Below are positions 46,503 through 57,732 of a stretch of 64,000 nucleotides of DNA, in pieces (positions within the stretch are counted from its first letter, which is position 1; the number at the start of each line of letters is the position of its first letter). Origin of the DNA: Lotus japonicus. Lineage: Eukaryota > Streptophyta > Magnoliopsida > Fabales > Fabaceae. The notes under the pieces were generated by a model, which had not been told where the DNA came from, ran no database searches, and worked only from the letters and a program-made list of their open reading frames with translations. The stretch covers positions 23,230,369 through 23,294,368 of the forward strand of contig NC_080044.1 of NCBI RefSeq assembly GCF_012489685.1, given 5' to 3'. Both the position numbers and the translations under genes were made by a program.

Positions 46503-48513
46503 TGTAACACCCTCTAAACCCCGCGTAATTATTAAGGCATAGATCAGAGTAAAATACATAACACAGAGGGTGTCACACTTATTCTCCAAAACCATAAATA
46601 AAAACACCTATCACGCTCATAATAAATATATAAATTTCCAACTTTACTGACATAATATCGTATGCATAGCACAGCGAATTTATTTTTCAACTCCAAAATA
46701 AAACATAATCCAGAAATAAAAAAAGAGTTCACAAAATAACTCTTAACATCAAGGTACAACTAAGCGTTTCCCCGGTGTTACATAATAGAGCATGACTCCC
46801 ATCACTAAAAGCATATATAAAAGACTAGCTCCTCTGACTAACCCTCGCGAGAAGCTCCACTATCCTCGGTACCTGAGCGATGTCGCATAGAACATCATTC
46901 CAACAGAAGGGTGAGAACTCATATCATATGGATAAGCATAATAATAAGTAATGCAAAAGCTTGTAAAAATTATTCGTAAATTCCTCATACATAATTAAGA
47001 AAATATATCATGAACTTTAATATAATCAATTAATTTTCAAAGTATGCCAATACTCCATAATCATAGCCCAGATAAAGCAAATATAAATATTGTCAATTAC
47101 CACAAGAACAAAATTCTCCAAAGATATTGCAGTTAACTTTAATTGACATCAATAACTCCCTACAATAACTTATATGACTCAAGTGTGACTCCGTGCAAAT
47201 GTCTTTGGTACCAAAGTTGTTATCCTTAGCGGTATCACCGCGTCCACTCCAGACAGATAACCACCAATAAAGCCCTCGCTCTAGGCTTCAAAACCACTCC
47301 AGTTTTGGGACAAGTCACTAGCCTCCACGAGAACTAGCAAACATTGCCTCTTGACAACTATGCAGTGTAGTGTGCTCAACTCAACCAACATATGCATATT
47401 CAGACCATCTCCTAGTCTTAATTATTTTAGCATATTCATCACCAGTTGCACAAAACACAAGTTACATGTTATCAATTATACAACTTGCAATCACAACTTA
47501 GCATCTCAAACATAACATTAATTCAAAAACAAATTTTAATTTGCAGCCGCAATCAAGTAAACTATACTCTTCTACACTCTTCATATTCATTGGTTTTATA
47601 TTGTTATACTGTTATTAGCATCCTGATATATGGCGTGATCAAATTTAGATGTCATCATATGAATATATTATGATAATATGATGACATGGGTTGATAAGTA
47701 TAAGATCAAGAACAAAACGCCAATTCATGTATTCTGTAGTTGGTAGTTAATTATTCCTTACTTCTTCTCTGTGTACTGGTTCTAAATCTCACCCCACTTC
47801 CATATTCGTGTAATGACAACAAAGACAATAACCAGCCAAAACTAAGGGAACCACCACCGTAGGCACATCAATTGCAAACACTTTCACGTATAGATACTGA
47901 AGACACGGACATCATCAAATAATTAATCCGAGTACACGTCCAAACCAAATTCTCATGCTATCGACAAACTCACAGCTATGAGATGCACAGTAGAGGACTT
48001 GATTTCCATCCAATTTTTTTTTCAAAACGAAAATCCCTTACTTTCTCCATTCAATTAAGCTCGCATCCTAGGGTTCCTAAGTCATGCTTTCCACCACCAC
48101 TTACTAACATGCCAAACCAGAAAATAAGAATTCAAACCCTTACCTCTTGAAGATCAAAGTCTAGGTTTTCTTCTCTTTTCTCCTCTCCTTCTTGCTTTCA
48201 CGCTTTCTCCCTTTTCTGTTCTGCTTTTCTAATTCTGATTTCTCTTCTTTTTTTTTCTCTTTCTATTTAACTCCTAATTACTCACTCTAAACCCTAAAAC
48301 TTATTTAATTAAATCTTTTACTATATCACATAAGATTTAAATAATAATCACATATATCACTCATATCCAATTTAAATAATTTATTCACTACATATATCAC
48401 TTTATCACCTTATTATATAATAAAATCACCTATTTATTCATGCTACTATATAACCCAATAATAATTAAAATAAATTAATAAATATTCTACTAATCGGAAA
48501 ACGGGGTGTTACA
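46503..48513 (-). repeat. chromovirus 5' LTR
   Basis: The right copy, directly followed by target duplication ATATA at 48514. It is one base shorter than the left copy. Confidence 0.93.
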
Positions 48514-48625
48514 ATATATAGCATTGCGGGCAACCTGAAAAGCCGTTAAGGACCCAATAGAAAGAGAAATTCCGAATGTCATGTTAAGAGGACATTGTGG
48601 AAAAACCTAGATACCCAGAGGTTGA

Positions 48626-49424
48626 AGGGGTGGCAAAATGGGCTTGGCCCGCTGGGCCAGCCCGTTTGGCCCACCTTTTTTGACGGGTTGGGTTGGGATT
48701 TTGAACCCAAATTTAAAAGTGGGTCAACCCAACACAACCCGTATTTTGGCGGGTTAATGACGGGTTGGGTTGGGTTAGCCCGCCAACCCATTTTTCACTT
48801 TTTTTTTTTGAAATTTTTTAAAATTTCTTTATATTTTTATTCTTTCAGTAGATTATTTTAAGGTGCGCATATAATAAGACAGACCTAAACTAAAAAAAAA
48901 AATTTATTTTGAAAACTCCCTTCAATGGATTCACCTATATAAGCTGCTGCTCTTATTCGTAGGTTATGTTTTGTCTAAAACTTTCATGACTACTCGACAT
49001 TATATTTTATAATTGTTGATTGACTATTATTGGCTAAAGTAAACTCTTGTTGCTAGTGAAGTTACAATTTTACAACTTTTAATAACCACACATGATAAAT
49101 ATTTTTTTGTTATTGCTATTGGTGAGACTTTCTAATTGAACTCATAACATTTAAAGATAAAGAACAAGTATAATTCTACTTTTTTCATGTGTCAACATAT
49201 AAAAAGTGAAAGATTGCTTAAAATTTCTCATTGCATTTCTTTTTTTATTTCACTAAATTTTCTAAGTGGGCTAGCCCGCCAACCCATTTTCCCGTCAAAA
49301 TATGGGTTGGGTTGAGACTTTGAACCCAAATACCAAAAGTGGGCTAGCCCAACCCAACCCGCATTTCGATGGGTTAGTGGCGGGTTGGGCCCAACCCGGC
49401 CCGCCAACCCATATTGTCACCCCT
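48626..49424. mobile_element. non-autonomous hAT-like element
   Basis: The ends AGGGGTGGCAAAATGGG and CCCATATTGTCACCCCT are inverted. Subterminal regions are rich in GGGTTGG and CCAACCC motifs in both orientations, as in many plant hAT MITE-like elements. The interior is AT-rich and non-coding. Flanks share GTTGA on both sides, an imperfect 8-bp duplication. Confidence 0.7.
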
Positions 49425-50357
49425 AGTTGAATCCAATAGAAAGACAAATCTTGGGTGTCATGAAAAAATGAGACAACCAAGATGTAACACCCTAATTTCT
49501 CAACCGAGGAATCACCTTAGGAACCTATCAAAGTCTAAGAACTATTTTGCAATCCTAAAAAGCAAGGATTTTTTTTTTTGAAGACAAACTAATCATATTT
49601 GAAGACATGACATAGCCTTAATTAAACAACCCATTCCCGACATATAATAATAGTAACTTGCGATAACACAAGAAGGGTTCCAAAATCAGTACGCACACTT
49701 AAACAGTGGCGAAACAGGGTTTTAGTAATATAGTTTTCAGGAGATGAAGAAGACTCAAAACATAAACTAATAAACGATAACCAGACAGCTTCTTCCACCC
49801 CTGCTCCGCAGCTTACTATCCCTCCTCCATCTCGTGCATGACTAAGCATCGTCGGAAGGCTCTCCATCACCTACTAGCGTTAAGCGCCCAAACAACAAGT
49901 AGCAAACAGAAAGGGTTATCTCCATACGACTACCACATATAAAAGATAAAAGCATGCTATTCAAATTTGATTACTTAGCATGGTAGATAAACTAGCAACT
50001 TAACTCAAATTAGATGACGACTCATCCTATCGATCATGAAATCAAATCATATATTTAACAAAATTAAACGATCTGGTTTTAAAACAGATATTAACAAAAC
50101 TTAACAACATAAACTAACTCGTGAATCAATAACTTAACAGCATAGATTAATTCAGATAACGATAACTTAAACAGTATAGATGTAGATCAAATTTCAACAA
50201 AACCAACAATACAAATCAACTCATATATCAAAAAAACCCACAATTTAAATCAAATCAGATATCATCAAGCCAACAATATAAACCAACCCAGATATCAATA
50301 GAACCAACAATATAATCAACTCGGATATCAATAACCTCAACAATATCAATCAAACAA

Positions 50358-53102
50358 TAACGTCTCGTAAGACGGGACAATCACGTGAGACAAACCCACC
50401 TCATCGCCACTTTAGCGTCTCAAAAGACGGGACAATCATGTAACACCCCATTTTTCGATTAGTAGAATATTTATTACTTTATTTTAATTATTATTAGGTT
50501 ATATAGTGATTTGAATAAATAGGTTATTTTACTATATAATAAGGTGATTATGAGATTTTATTATATAATAAGATAATTAAGTGATTTTATTAGATAATTA
50601 GGTGATTATGTGATATATGGAGTGAGTAAATTATTTAAATTGTATATGAGTGATATATGTGATTATTATTTAAATCTTATGTGATATAGTATAAGATTTA
50701 GATAAATAAGGGTTTTAGGTTTTAAGTGAGTAGTTGGGAGTGGGGCCCATTGTAAGACTATTTAAGGGTTAGGAGTGAATTAGAAAGGGAGAAATCAGAA
50801 TTTGAGAATTGGAGAAGTTAGCAGAGCAGAAGAAGAGAAGCGTGAAAGAGAGAAGGGGGGAAAAGAGAAGAAAAACCTAGACTTTGATCTTCAAGAGGTA
50901 AGGGTTTGGATTCATGTTCTATGGATTAGTATGATAGTGGGTAATGATAGGAAGCGTGATTTAGAAACCCTAGGATGCATAAGTTCCCAAATTGAAATAG
51001 TTAGGGTTTGATTTTAAGATGAATTTTGGGGGTAGAAGATAGGCGCGCATGATGCGCGGGTTGCACGCGGGAAATTTACGAGCTCTTGTACCCTTTTTCG
51101 AGCTGTGTTAATGACCGAATTTGAAGAAGTAGTCTTCATAAGAGTTGTAGCTCTTTCTGTTATGAAACTTTTTCCGCTGGTTTCACATCGTTACGACGTC
51201 TGTAGCTCGAGTTATAGGTGTTTTAGTGAGAATAGGTTAAGCTGTCACGTTTCTCACGAACTGCAGTTAGTGTTAGATTTTTCCTGAATTGTTTACTTCG
51301 AATTTCGACTTGAAAATTTACAGGGATTTACAAAACGTGTATAGGGAACCATGATAAAAATATTGGATTTTTCTTAGTGTATTTGAGGTATTTAAAAATT
51401 CGTGTAGGTTGTTGTACAATTTATAACCGTTTTGAATAAAATGAGTCATTTTATGTGCAAATGTTGTTTTCGAAAAAAGATATGGTGCGCGCGCATGGTG
51501 ATGCGCAAGGCGCGGTGGCGCGTGACCATGGCGAGGGTTGCGCGCGAGGGAGGTGGCGCATGTAGGTAGTGATGCGCGCGCATGAGGGGGATGGTGCTAG
51601 GGGATGACGAGTTTTTTGGGAAAATTAGGAAGAATCCAGTTTTTGTATAATAGTTGCAGAACATGTTATATATGAATTATATTTAATTTACATATGTTTA
51701 ATAGTTCATTATATGATGTTATTTCTGAATTGATGTTATATGTTAAGTTGTTAAGTTACTGTGATTGCATGTTGTGTGATTGATAACATGTAAGTGTGTG
51801 TTTTGTGAAATTGGAGATGATTTGAATTATTGAGCTGGTGATGAGGTGATGAATATGCTAAAATAATTAAGACTTGGAGATGGTCTGAATATGCATATGT
51901 TAGTGGAGTTTTGCACAATACATTGCATAGTTGTCAAGAGGCAATGTTTGCTAGTTCTCGTGGAGGCTAGAGACTTGTGCCAAAACTGGAGCGGTTTTGA
52001 AGCCTAGAGCGATGGCTTTATTGGTGGTTATCTGTCTGGAGTGGACGCGGTGATACCGCTAAGGATAACAACTTTGGTACCAAAGACATTTGCACAGAGT
52101 CACACTTGAGTCATATATGTTACCATATGGAGTTGTTAATGTTAAATAATGTTAACTGTGATATCTTTGGTGTGTGTTGTTGTTGTGATATTTGGAGATA
52201 TTTATATTTGCTTTATATGAGCTATAATTATGGAGTATTGACATATTGTGAAATTAATTGATTATATTAAATTTCATGAATTATCTTCTTAATCATGTAT
52301 AGGGAATTATGGATAATTTTTATAAGCTTTTACATTATTTATTATTATGCTTATCCATATGATATGAGTTCTCACCCTTCTGTTGGAATGATGTTCTATG
52401 CGACATCGCTCAGGTACCGAGGATAGTGGAACTTCTCGTGAGAGTTAGTTGGAGGAGCTAGTCTTTCATTTATGGTTTAGTTAGGGGAGTCGTGCTCTGT
52501 TATGTAACACCGGGGAAACGCTTAGTTTTGTATATTGATGTTAAGAGTTATTTTATGAACTCTCTTATTTATTTTCGGATTATGTTTTATTTTGGAGTTG
52601 AAAAATAAATCCGCTGTGCTATGCATATAATGTTATGACACTAAAGTTGGAAATTTATATCTAAATTATGAGCATGACAGGTGTTTTGATTTATGGTTTT
52701 GGAGAATAAGTGTGACACCCTCTGTGTTATGAATTTTACTCTGATTTAAGCTATAATATTTACGCGGGGTTTAGAGGGTGTTACAAATCACGCGGGACAA
52801 ACCCACCTCATCGCCACTTTATAACGTCTCGAAAAGACGGGACAATCCCATGGGACAAACCCACCTCATCGCCACTTTAACGTCTCAAAAGACGGGACAA
52901 TCCCGTGGGACAAATCCACCTCATTGTCACTTTATAACGCCTCAACAGACGGGACAATCCCGTGGGACAAACCCACCTCATCGCCACTTTAGTGTCTCAA
53001 AAGACGGGACAATCGCGTGGGACAAATCCACCTCATTGCCACTTTATAACGCCTCGAAAGACGGGACAATCCCGTGGGACAAACCCACCTCATCGCCACT
53101 TC
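50358..53102. repeat. hairpin minisatellite in LTR, split by insertion
   Basis: A unit near 57 bp (CGTCTCAAAAGACGGGACAA, then TCCCGTGGGACAAACCCACC, then TCATCGCCACTTTAT) is present in about seven copies. Part lies at 50358-50438 and the rest at 52786-53102, split by the nested solo LTR. Each unit has two short inverted repeats: CGTCT...AGACG and CGGGA...TCCCG. Confidence 0.88.
50439..52785 (+). repeat. nested solo LTR, inverted relative to chromovirus
   Basis: It is 2347 bp, TGTAACACCCCATTTTTC to AGAGGGTGTTACA, with perfect duplication AATCA (50434-50438 and 52786-52790). It is the plus-strand orientation of the LTR family seen at 39943 and 46503 but diverged. It is longer mainly because of a GC-rich stretch (51040-51600) with GCGCGCGCATG motifs. 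No internal sequence remains. Confidence 0.9.
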
Positions 53103-54427
53103 AAGCAAACCAAACCATCTCATCCAACTCAGTGGTCACTCAAACAACAATTTCAAATTCAATAATCAAATCAACATAATCACATATTATTCATATTATC
53201 AACAAACATACGTCTCATCAAAATGCATACTAACTCAGCTCGATATTTCAACATAACAACAATCAAGGTATCAACAATAACCATGTCTTATCCACTAGAA
53301 ATTAGTAATGATAGAAACCAGTAAACGGCCGAAGCCTCTCAGAAAACGGAGACACACGTCTCAATAAGTTCACTCGGCCGAAGCCTCAAGAAAACATTTG
53401 GCACAAGCCTCAGTAAACATTCAAAATAAGAAAGCATACAACATTGCAAAACATGCCAATATTTCAATCAATTGTCAATCAAATTAAACACCTTCATCTC
53501 AAACGCATGCAGTGCGATAAAAGCATGCAAGACTCAAAGACGCACTAAAACTGAGTTACCCTTACCTTCGTGAGTAGAAGTAGTGCATAGACGTTGCGAA
53601 CCTAAAACAAGAAATACAGTCTCATCAATACAAGCTCCACAAGAAGCAATCAATCTAAGAACACTAATCGAAACCGGAAATAAACATTAAGGCACGACTA
53701 GACAACGGAGACTGCGCTCGCTAAAACGCTCATAACTCGAGCTACAGAACTCGGAATGACACGAAACCAAAGCCAAACTTTCTACAACAGAGAGGGCTAC
53801 GGTATGGCTCAGGCCATACAAACCCCCAAAAATTATTTTTGGACACGGTACAGTTCCAAAAAGTTTCGGCCACTACCAAAAATCGGGTTACCCGAACTTT
53901 TCTTCGATCTAAATTAATTCCTAGGTATTCTTAGGTGATATCTAGGGTAAAACAATGCTCGGAAAATTTTTAGAAATTTCTACGCTACTAGGTGCTTTTG
54001 GGTTCAAACTTTAAGCTCAAAACTCAAAGTTAAAATCTTTGAAAACAAATTTGACAGTGTCGTAGATCGGGGCGTTTATAGCAACTAATTCTATAGGCAC
54101 TAAGCAAGATCAAGACTTTTTGAATCAAAAAGTAAATTCACAGAGAAAATGAGTTTCGGGCTTTAAAACTCAGATCTACGGCGACTCGGTGAAAATCCGA
54201 ACAAACCGACATCGATTATAGCATGTTGGGTTAGTGGGGAAGAAAGTTGAAAAGAAAAATCAAAGCTATCAGACATTTTGACATTTTGCTCCAAACTTTG
54301 AGCACGGAAAGACATGAGAAAACCCAACAGAAAGTAGAAACAAAAGCAAGATCTAGCACCCTTACCTCTGCACCTACGCGTAGCTTCAGAAATCAGGACG
54401 ATCGGGCAAATGATGAAAAAGCTCTGC

Positions 54428-54431
<4 letters not shown>

Positions 54432-54514
<83 letters not shown>
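54432..54514. repeat. (CT)n microsatellite
   Basis: About 41 CT repeats lie in the transcribed leader part of the large solo LTR. They create spurious Arg-Glu and Leu-Ser frames. Confidence 0.97.
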
Positions 54515-54517
<3 letters not shown>

Positions 54518-55375
54518 TTCGGCCACTTTGGGGAAGAAATGATATATTTTCTCATTTTTCCCTTTTTATAGGTGAGGGGAAAATTCGAAAAATCGATATA
54601 TCGCGGTTTCGGTCGTTTTGGTACTTTCATCTGCTGATAAAAATTGAGTATTCAGCGACAGAATTTCGAAACTCAAATCGAGGTTCATTTAATTGAGGAA
54701 AACGTCTCAAAGACGGGCCGATTTACGCCAAAAAACTACTTTTTGCAGTCGACGTCGGATGAAGAAACTTCATTCAGGAAAAAGATCACAAACGTCGAAA
54801 GGTGTGAGGTAGCGCGGATGGAAACTTTGTTAGAAGCCCCGAATAGAAAAACTCTTCATTCGAGGTCTTAATTAAAGTCCCCGAGAAGTTAAAGTCTAGC
54901 TTCGACGGACTTCCGGGAAGCGAAACCTAACAAGTGTACAGTCCAGGGTTTCGTATCGAAATACTGATCATGGGAAAATTACTCAGAGGTTCTTGTTCTA
55001 CCTTCAATTCTAAAATTCTCTTAAACAGTGCTCTAGGAGCGGATATAGCCTTTTTCGAACACTCTCGACCTTAGTCGGGTGCGAATATGGTTCGTGCTAT
55101 CAATCAAAATGACTATAGTGTCATCCTTAACCATACTTTGAACTTTCGTCTTCATAACACTAGTCAAAACGTCAAACACAAGTCAAGTTCCACTCACGCT
55201 TACACAGAGTTCTATGCGTGAGCTGGAAATTAATTAATTATTTAATAAAAATTCTAAAATCCTGGGTCTTACACAAGCTATGAAGCACGGACTTGGACAC
55301 AGACACAGGACACGGACACGGGCGGGAACGCCGACACGGCAAAACTCCAAAAAATAGGATACGGGGACACGACTA

Positions 55376-55420
<45 letters not shown>
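55376..55420. repeat. (AT)n microsatellite
   Basis: An AT repeat with one C interruption. It is the insertion site of the adjacent MULE. Confidence 0.95.
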
Positions 55421-57173
55421 GGGTTAAATGTTCTTTTCGTCCCTGAACTATAGCGAAATTTTGGTTTCCATCCCTCAACTAAATTTCTGATGGTTTTTGT
55501 CCCTTTACTTAGTAAACCGTTTGTTTTCCATCCTTTGACCATTTTGACCGCTGACATGTCAGTTATTTAGCCGGTTTTGAATTATTTTAATTACACGTGG
55601 AATATGCAGAGGGACTAAAACCAAAAAAATGTTAAAATTTCATTTTAAACTATCATCTTCATCCCCAATCATCTTCATATTCCATAAAAACCCAACAAGT
55701 TTATGTTGTTCATCTTCATCTTCATCATTATTCATCAAAAACCCAGAAAATAAAAATAAATTCATCAGCAAGAACAACAACAACAACCAATCTAAAAATA
55801 TGAAACCCAACAACAAGAACAACTTTTTTTTTGGGTAAGCAAAATATATTAATAAAGAGTACTAGGGTACTCAACCCCTAAACTACAAAGATTAATGAAT
55901 CAAAATTGGAGTAAAACAGAGCAAAGCATAACCAGCGGCTCAAAACTACCCAAGTCAATTGACAAGTTGGACACCCCCAACCTATCTCTATTCTGACTAA
56001 TTAAAACCCCCCAACCTTTCCACGCCTACATCTTGAGTTACCTCCAAGATAATCATCGAAAATTGCAGCATCAAATTATAACAGAAGAGATACCCACCTG
56101 ATTAACATAAGGATCTTATGTAATTTATTATCTACTGGTAATAAAATACATGCATAGAATCCTGTAGATAACCGCTTCAAAGGCTTGCTAATTAACATAA
56201 GGAAAAAATTTAAGAAAAAATAAAAACCCACCCACGCCCAGATCTTTTGAACCACCAGACCTCGACCCTCTTGCAAAATCGATTTACGTTTCTATCGATT
56301 TCTTTCTCCAGCCACAGATCTGCCATCAAAGCGGAGGAGAAGCCCTTCTACCATCAAACCAGTGCCTCCGCGACTCTGATCTGCTTTACCAGCGACTTCG
56401 CGACTCCAATATGCTTCATCTCTCCTTCCGCCAACCTCTAAATGTGTTGATCAAATCTGGGTCTTTTTTGGGGGCCAAATCTTAGTTTGAAGAGATGAAT
56501 ATGGGTTTTTAAATATGTTGGATTGGTTGAGCTCTGATAGATTATCCTCTGATTCGTTAAATTCATTTGATGTGGTTGTGTCTTGTGTGGAGAGTGAAAA
56601 GAGGAAGTGCTGTTGTGTGGGTTACGGTGGTGAACGAGGGAATTTGATGAAGAAGAAGAGGGGGGTTTTTGGGTTTCCTGGGTTTTCTGTTCTCCCTCCT
56701 CTGATGCACAAGAAACTAAAGAAGTATAATTTCATTTGACAGGCACACAAGGGAGAAAGATGAAGATAGGATTTTTTTATTTTTCTACAAATTTATGGGT
56801 TTTAAATGAAGATACTTGAAGAAGATGAAGATTCTCGTTTGGATTTAGGTAATGTTTCTGTTGTTTCTGGGTTTGAGGGTCACATTTTTTGGGATTTTGA
56901 AGAACATGGTGGAGAGAAGATGATTGGGGATGAAGATGATGGGTTAAAATGCAATTTTACCTTTTTGTTTTTGTTTTAGTCCCTCTGCATATTCCATGTG
57001 TAATTAAAATAATTCAAAACCGACTAAATAACCGACATGTCAGCAGTCAAAATGGTCAAAGGATGGAAAACAAACGGTTTACTAAGTAGAGGGACAGAAA
57101 CCATCAAAAATTTAATTGAGGGACGGAAACCAAAATTTCGCTATAGTTCAGGGACGAAAAGAATATTTAACCC
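55421..57173. mobile_element. long-TIR MULE, non-autonomous
   Basis: Ends GGGTTAAATGTTCTTTTCG and its inverted partner at 57155-57173 open TIRs that align over about 200 bp, then with interruptions to nearly 300 bp (CATCTTCATCCCCAATCATC at about 55655 pairs with 56920-56942). Flanks ATATATATA and CTATATATT are close to a 9-bp duplication. The interior has no transposase. A part around 55826-55900 (TTTTTTTTGGGTAAGC then AAAATATATTAATAAAGAG) looks like a minus-strand LINE tail. Confidence 0.8.
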
Positions 57174-57732
57174 CTATATATTAAAAAAAGCAACATGAAA
57201 ATTTGTTCACAAAATTAAGAGAACATTAGACAAGTAAATGTTTATATATAACTTTCCCAAAGTTTCAAGAACATGTATTGATAAAGGGGAGCCTTGGGAA
57301 CAAAGTTTTTCCTGGTAAACTAATAACCAGCAAGGAACAAAGGAAAATAAAAACACAAAAAAGGAATTAACAAATCTAAAACAGTAGCAGTAAAACACAG
57401 ACCAAGAACAGTAAGGAAGAAGCACCTAGGAGCTTGAAAACATAAAGAGTATGTGCTTCAAACATTCTCAAAGTTAAAACACAAGTTAATGCCATTACAA
57501 TTAAAAACTTAAAACTTCAATCTTATGTCAATGAGCTTCACCAAAAAGAAATACTAAGAAGTCTCATTTTGGAAGTTAAGAACTTTGTCTCCATAAAATA
57601 AAAGAGTAAATCTATCTAGTGGCTTGCTCCTCCTTCTTGACCACCATCATCATTGAAAAATATAGCCTCTAGCTCCGGTTCATCAAGTGATAAATTAGCA
57701 ACTTCAAGTATTCCACATCCACCCTCATCAAG

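Larger units (their letters stand above)
39943..48513 (-). mobile_element. young Ty3/gypsy chromovirus (Tekay/Del-like)
   Basis: The 8571-bp element has LTRs of 2012 and 2011 bp with TGTAACACC...GGTGTTACA ends, an ATATA duplication, an initiator-Met primer site, a polypurine tract and one long gag-pol region on the minus strand that ends in a chromodomain-like tail. I saw only three LTR differences (T/C near 40063, an A-run of 8 versus 7 near 40160-40166, T/C near 40752). It is therefore very young. Lineage is inferred from LTR length and chromodomain. Confidence 0.93.
49483..55273 (-). repeat. large solo LTR (chromovirus-like), interrupted
   Basis: On the minus strand it reads TGTAAGACCCAGG to TTAGGGTGTTACA. 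Flanks are CAAGA (left) and CAAGC (right), a near-perfect 5-bp duplication. Without the nested solo LTR it is about 3.4 kb. It has a TATA box (CTATAAAAAGGG, about 54560-54571, minus), a (GA)n leader, a donor-like AGAGGTAAGGG and a minisatellite. No internal region or second LTR was seen, so LTR recombination is likely. Confidence 0.75.

Noticed and set aside
52786..53102. Second regular repeat array with palindromic parts, CRISPR-like in outline
   Set aside because: Everything between palindromes is itself repeated; it is a minisatellite in an LTR of a plant genome.
52778..53256. Frames with repeated RGTNPPHCHF-type residues
   Set aside because: They are translations of the minisatellite, not a protein gene.
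54163..54696. Two open frames across the CT repeat
   Set aside because: They consist of Arg-Glu or Leu-Ser runs created by the microsatellite and lie inside an LTR.
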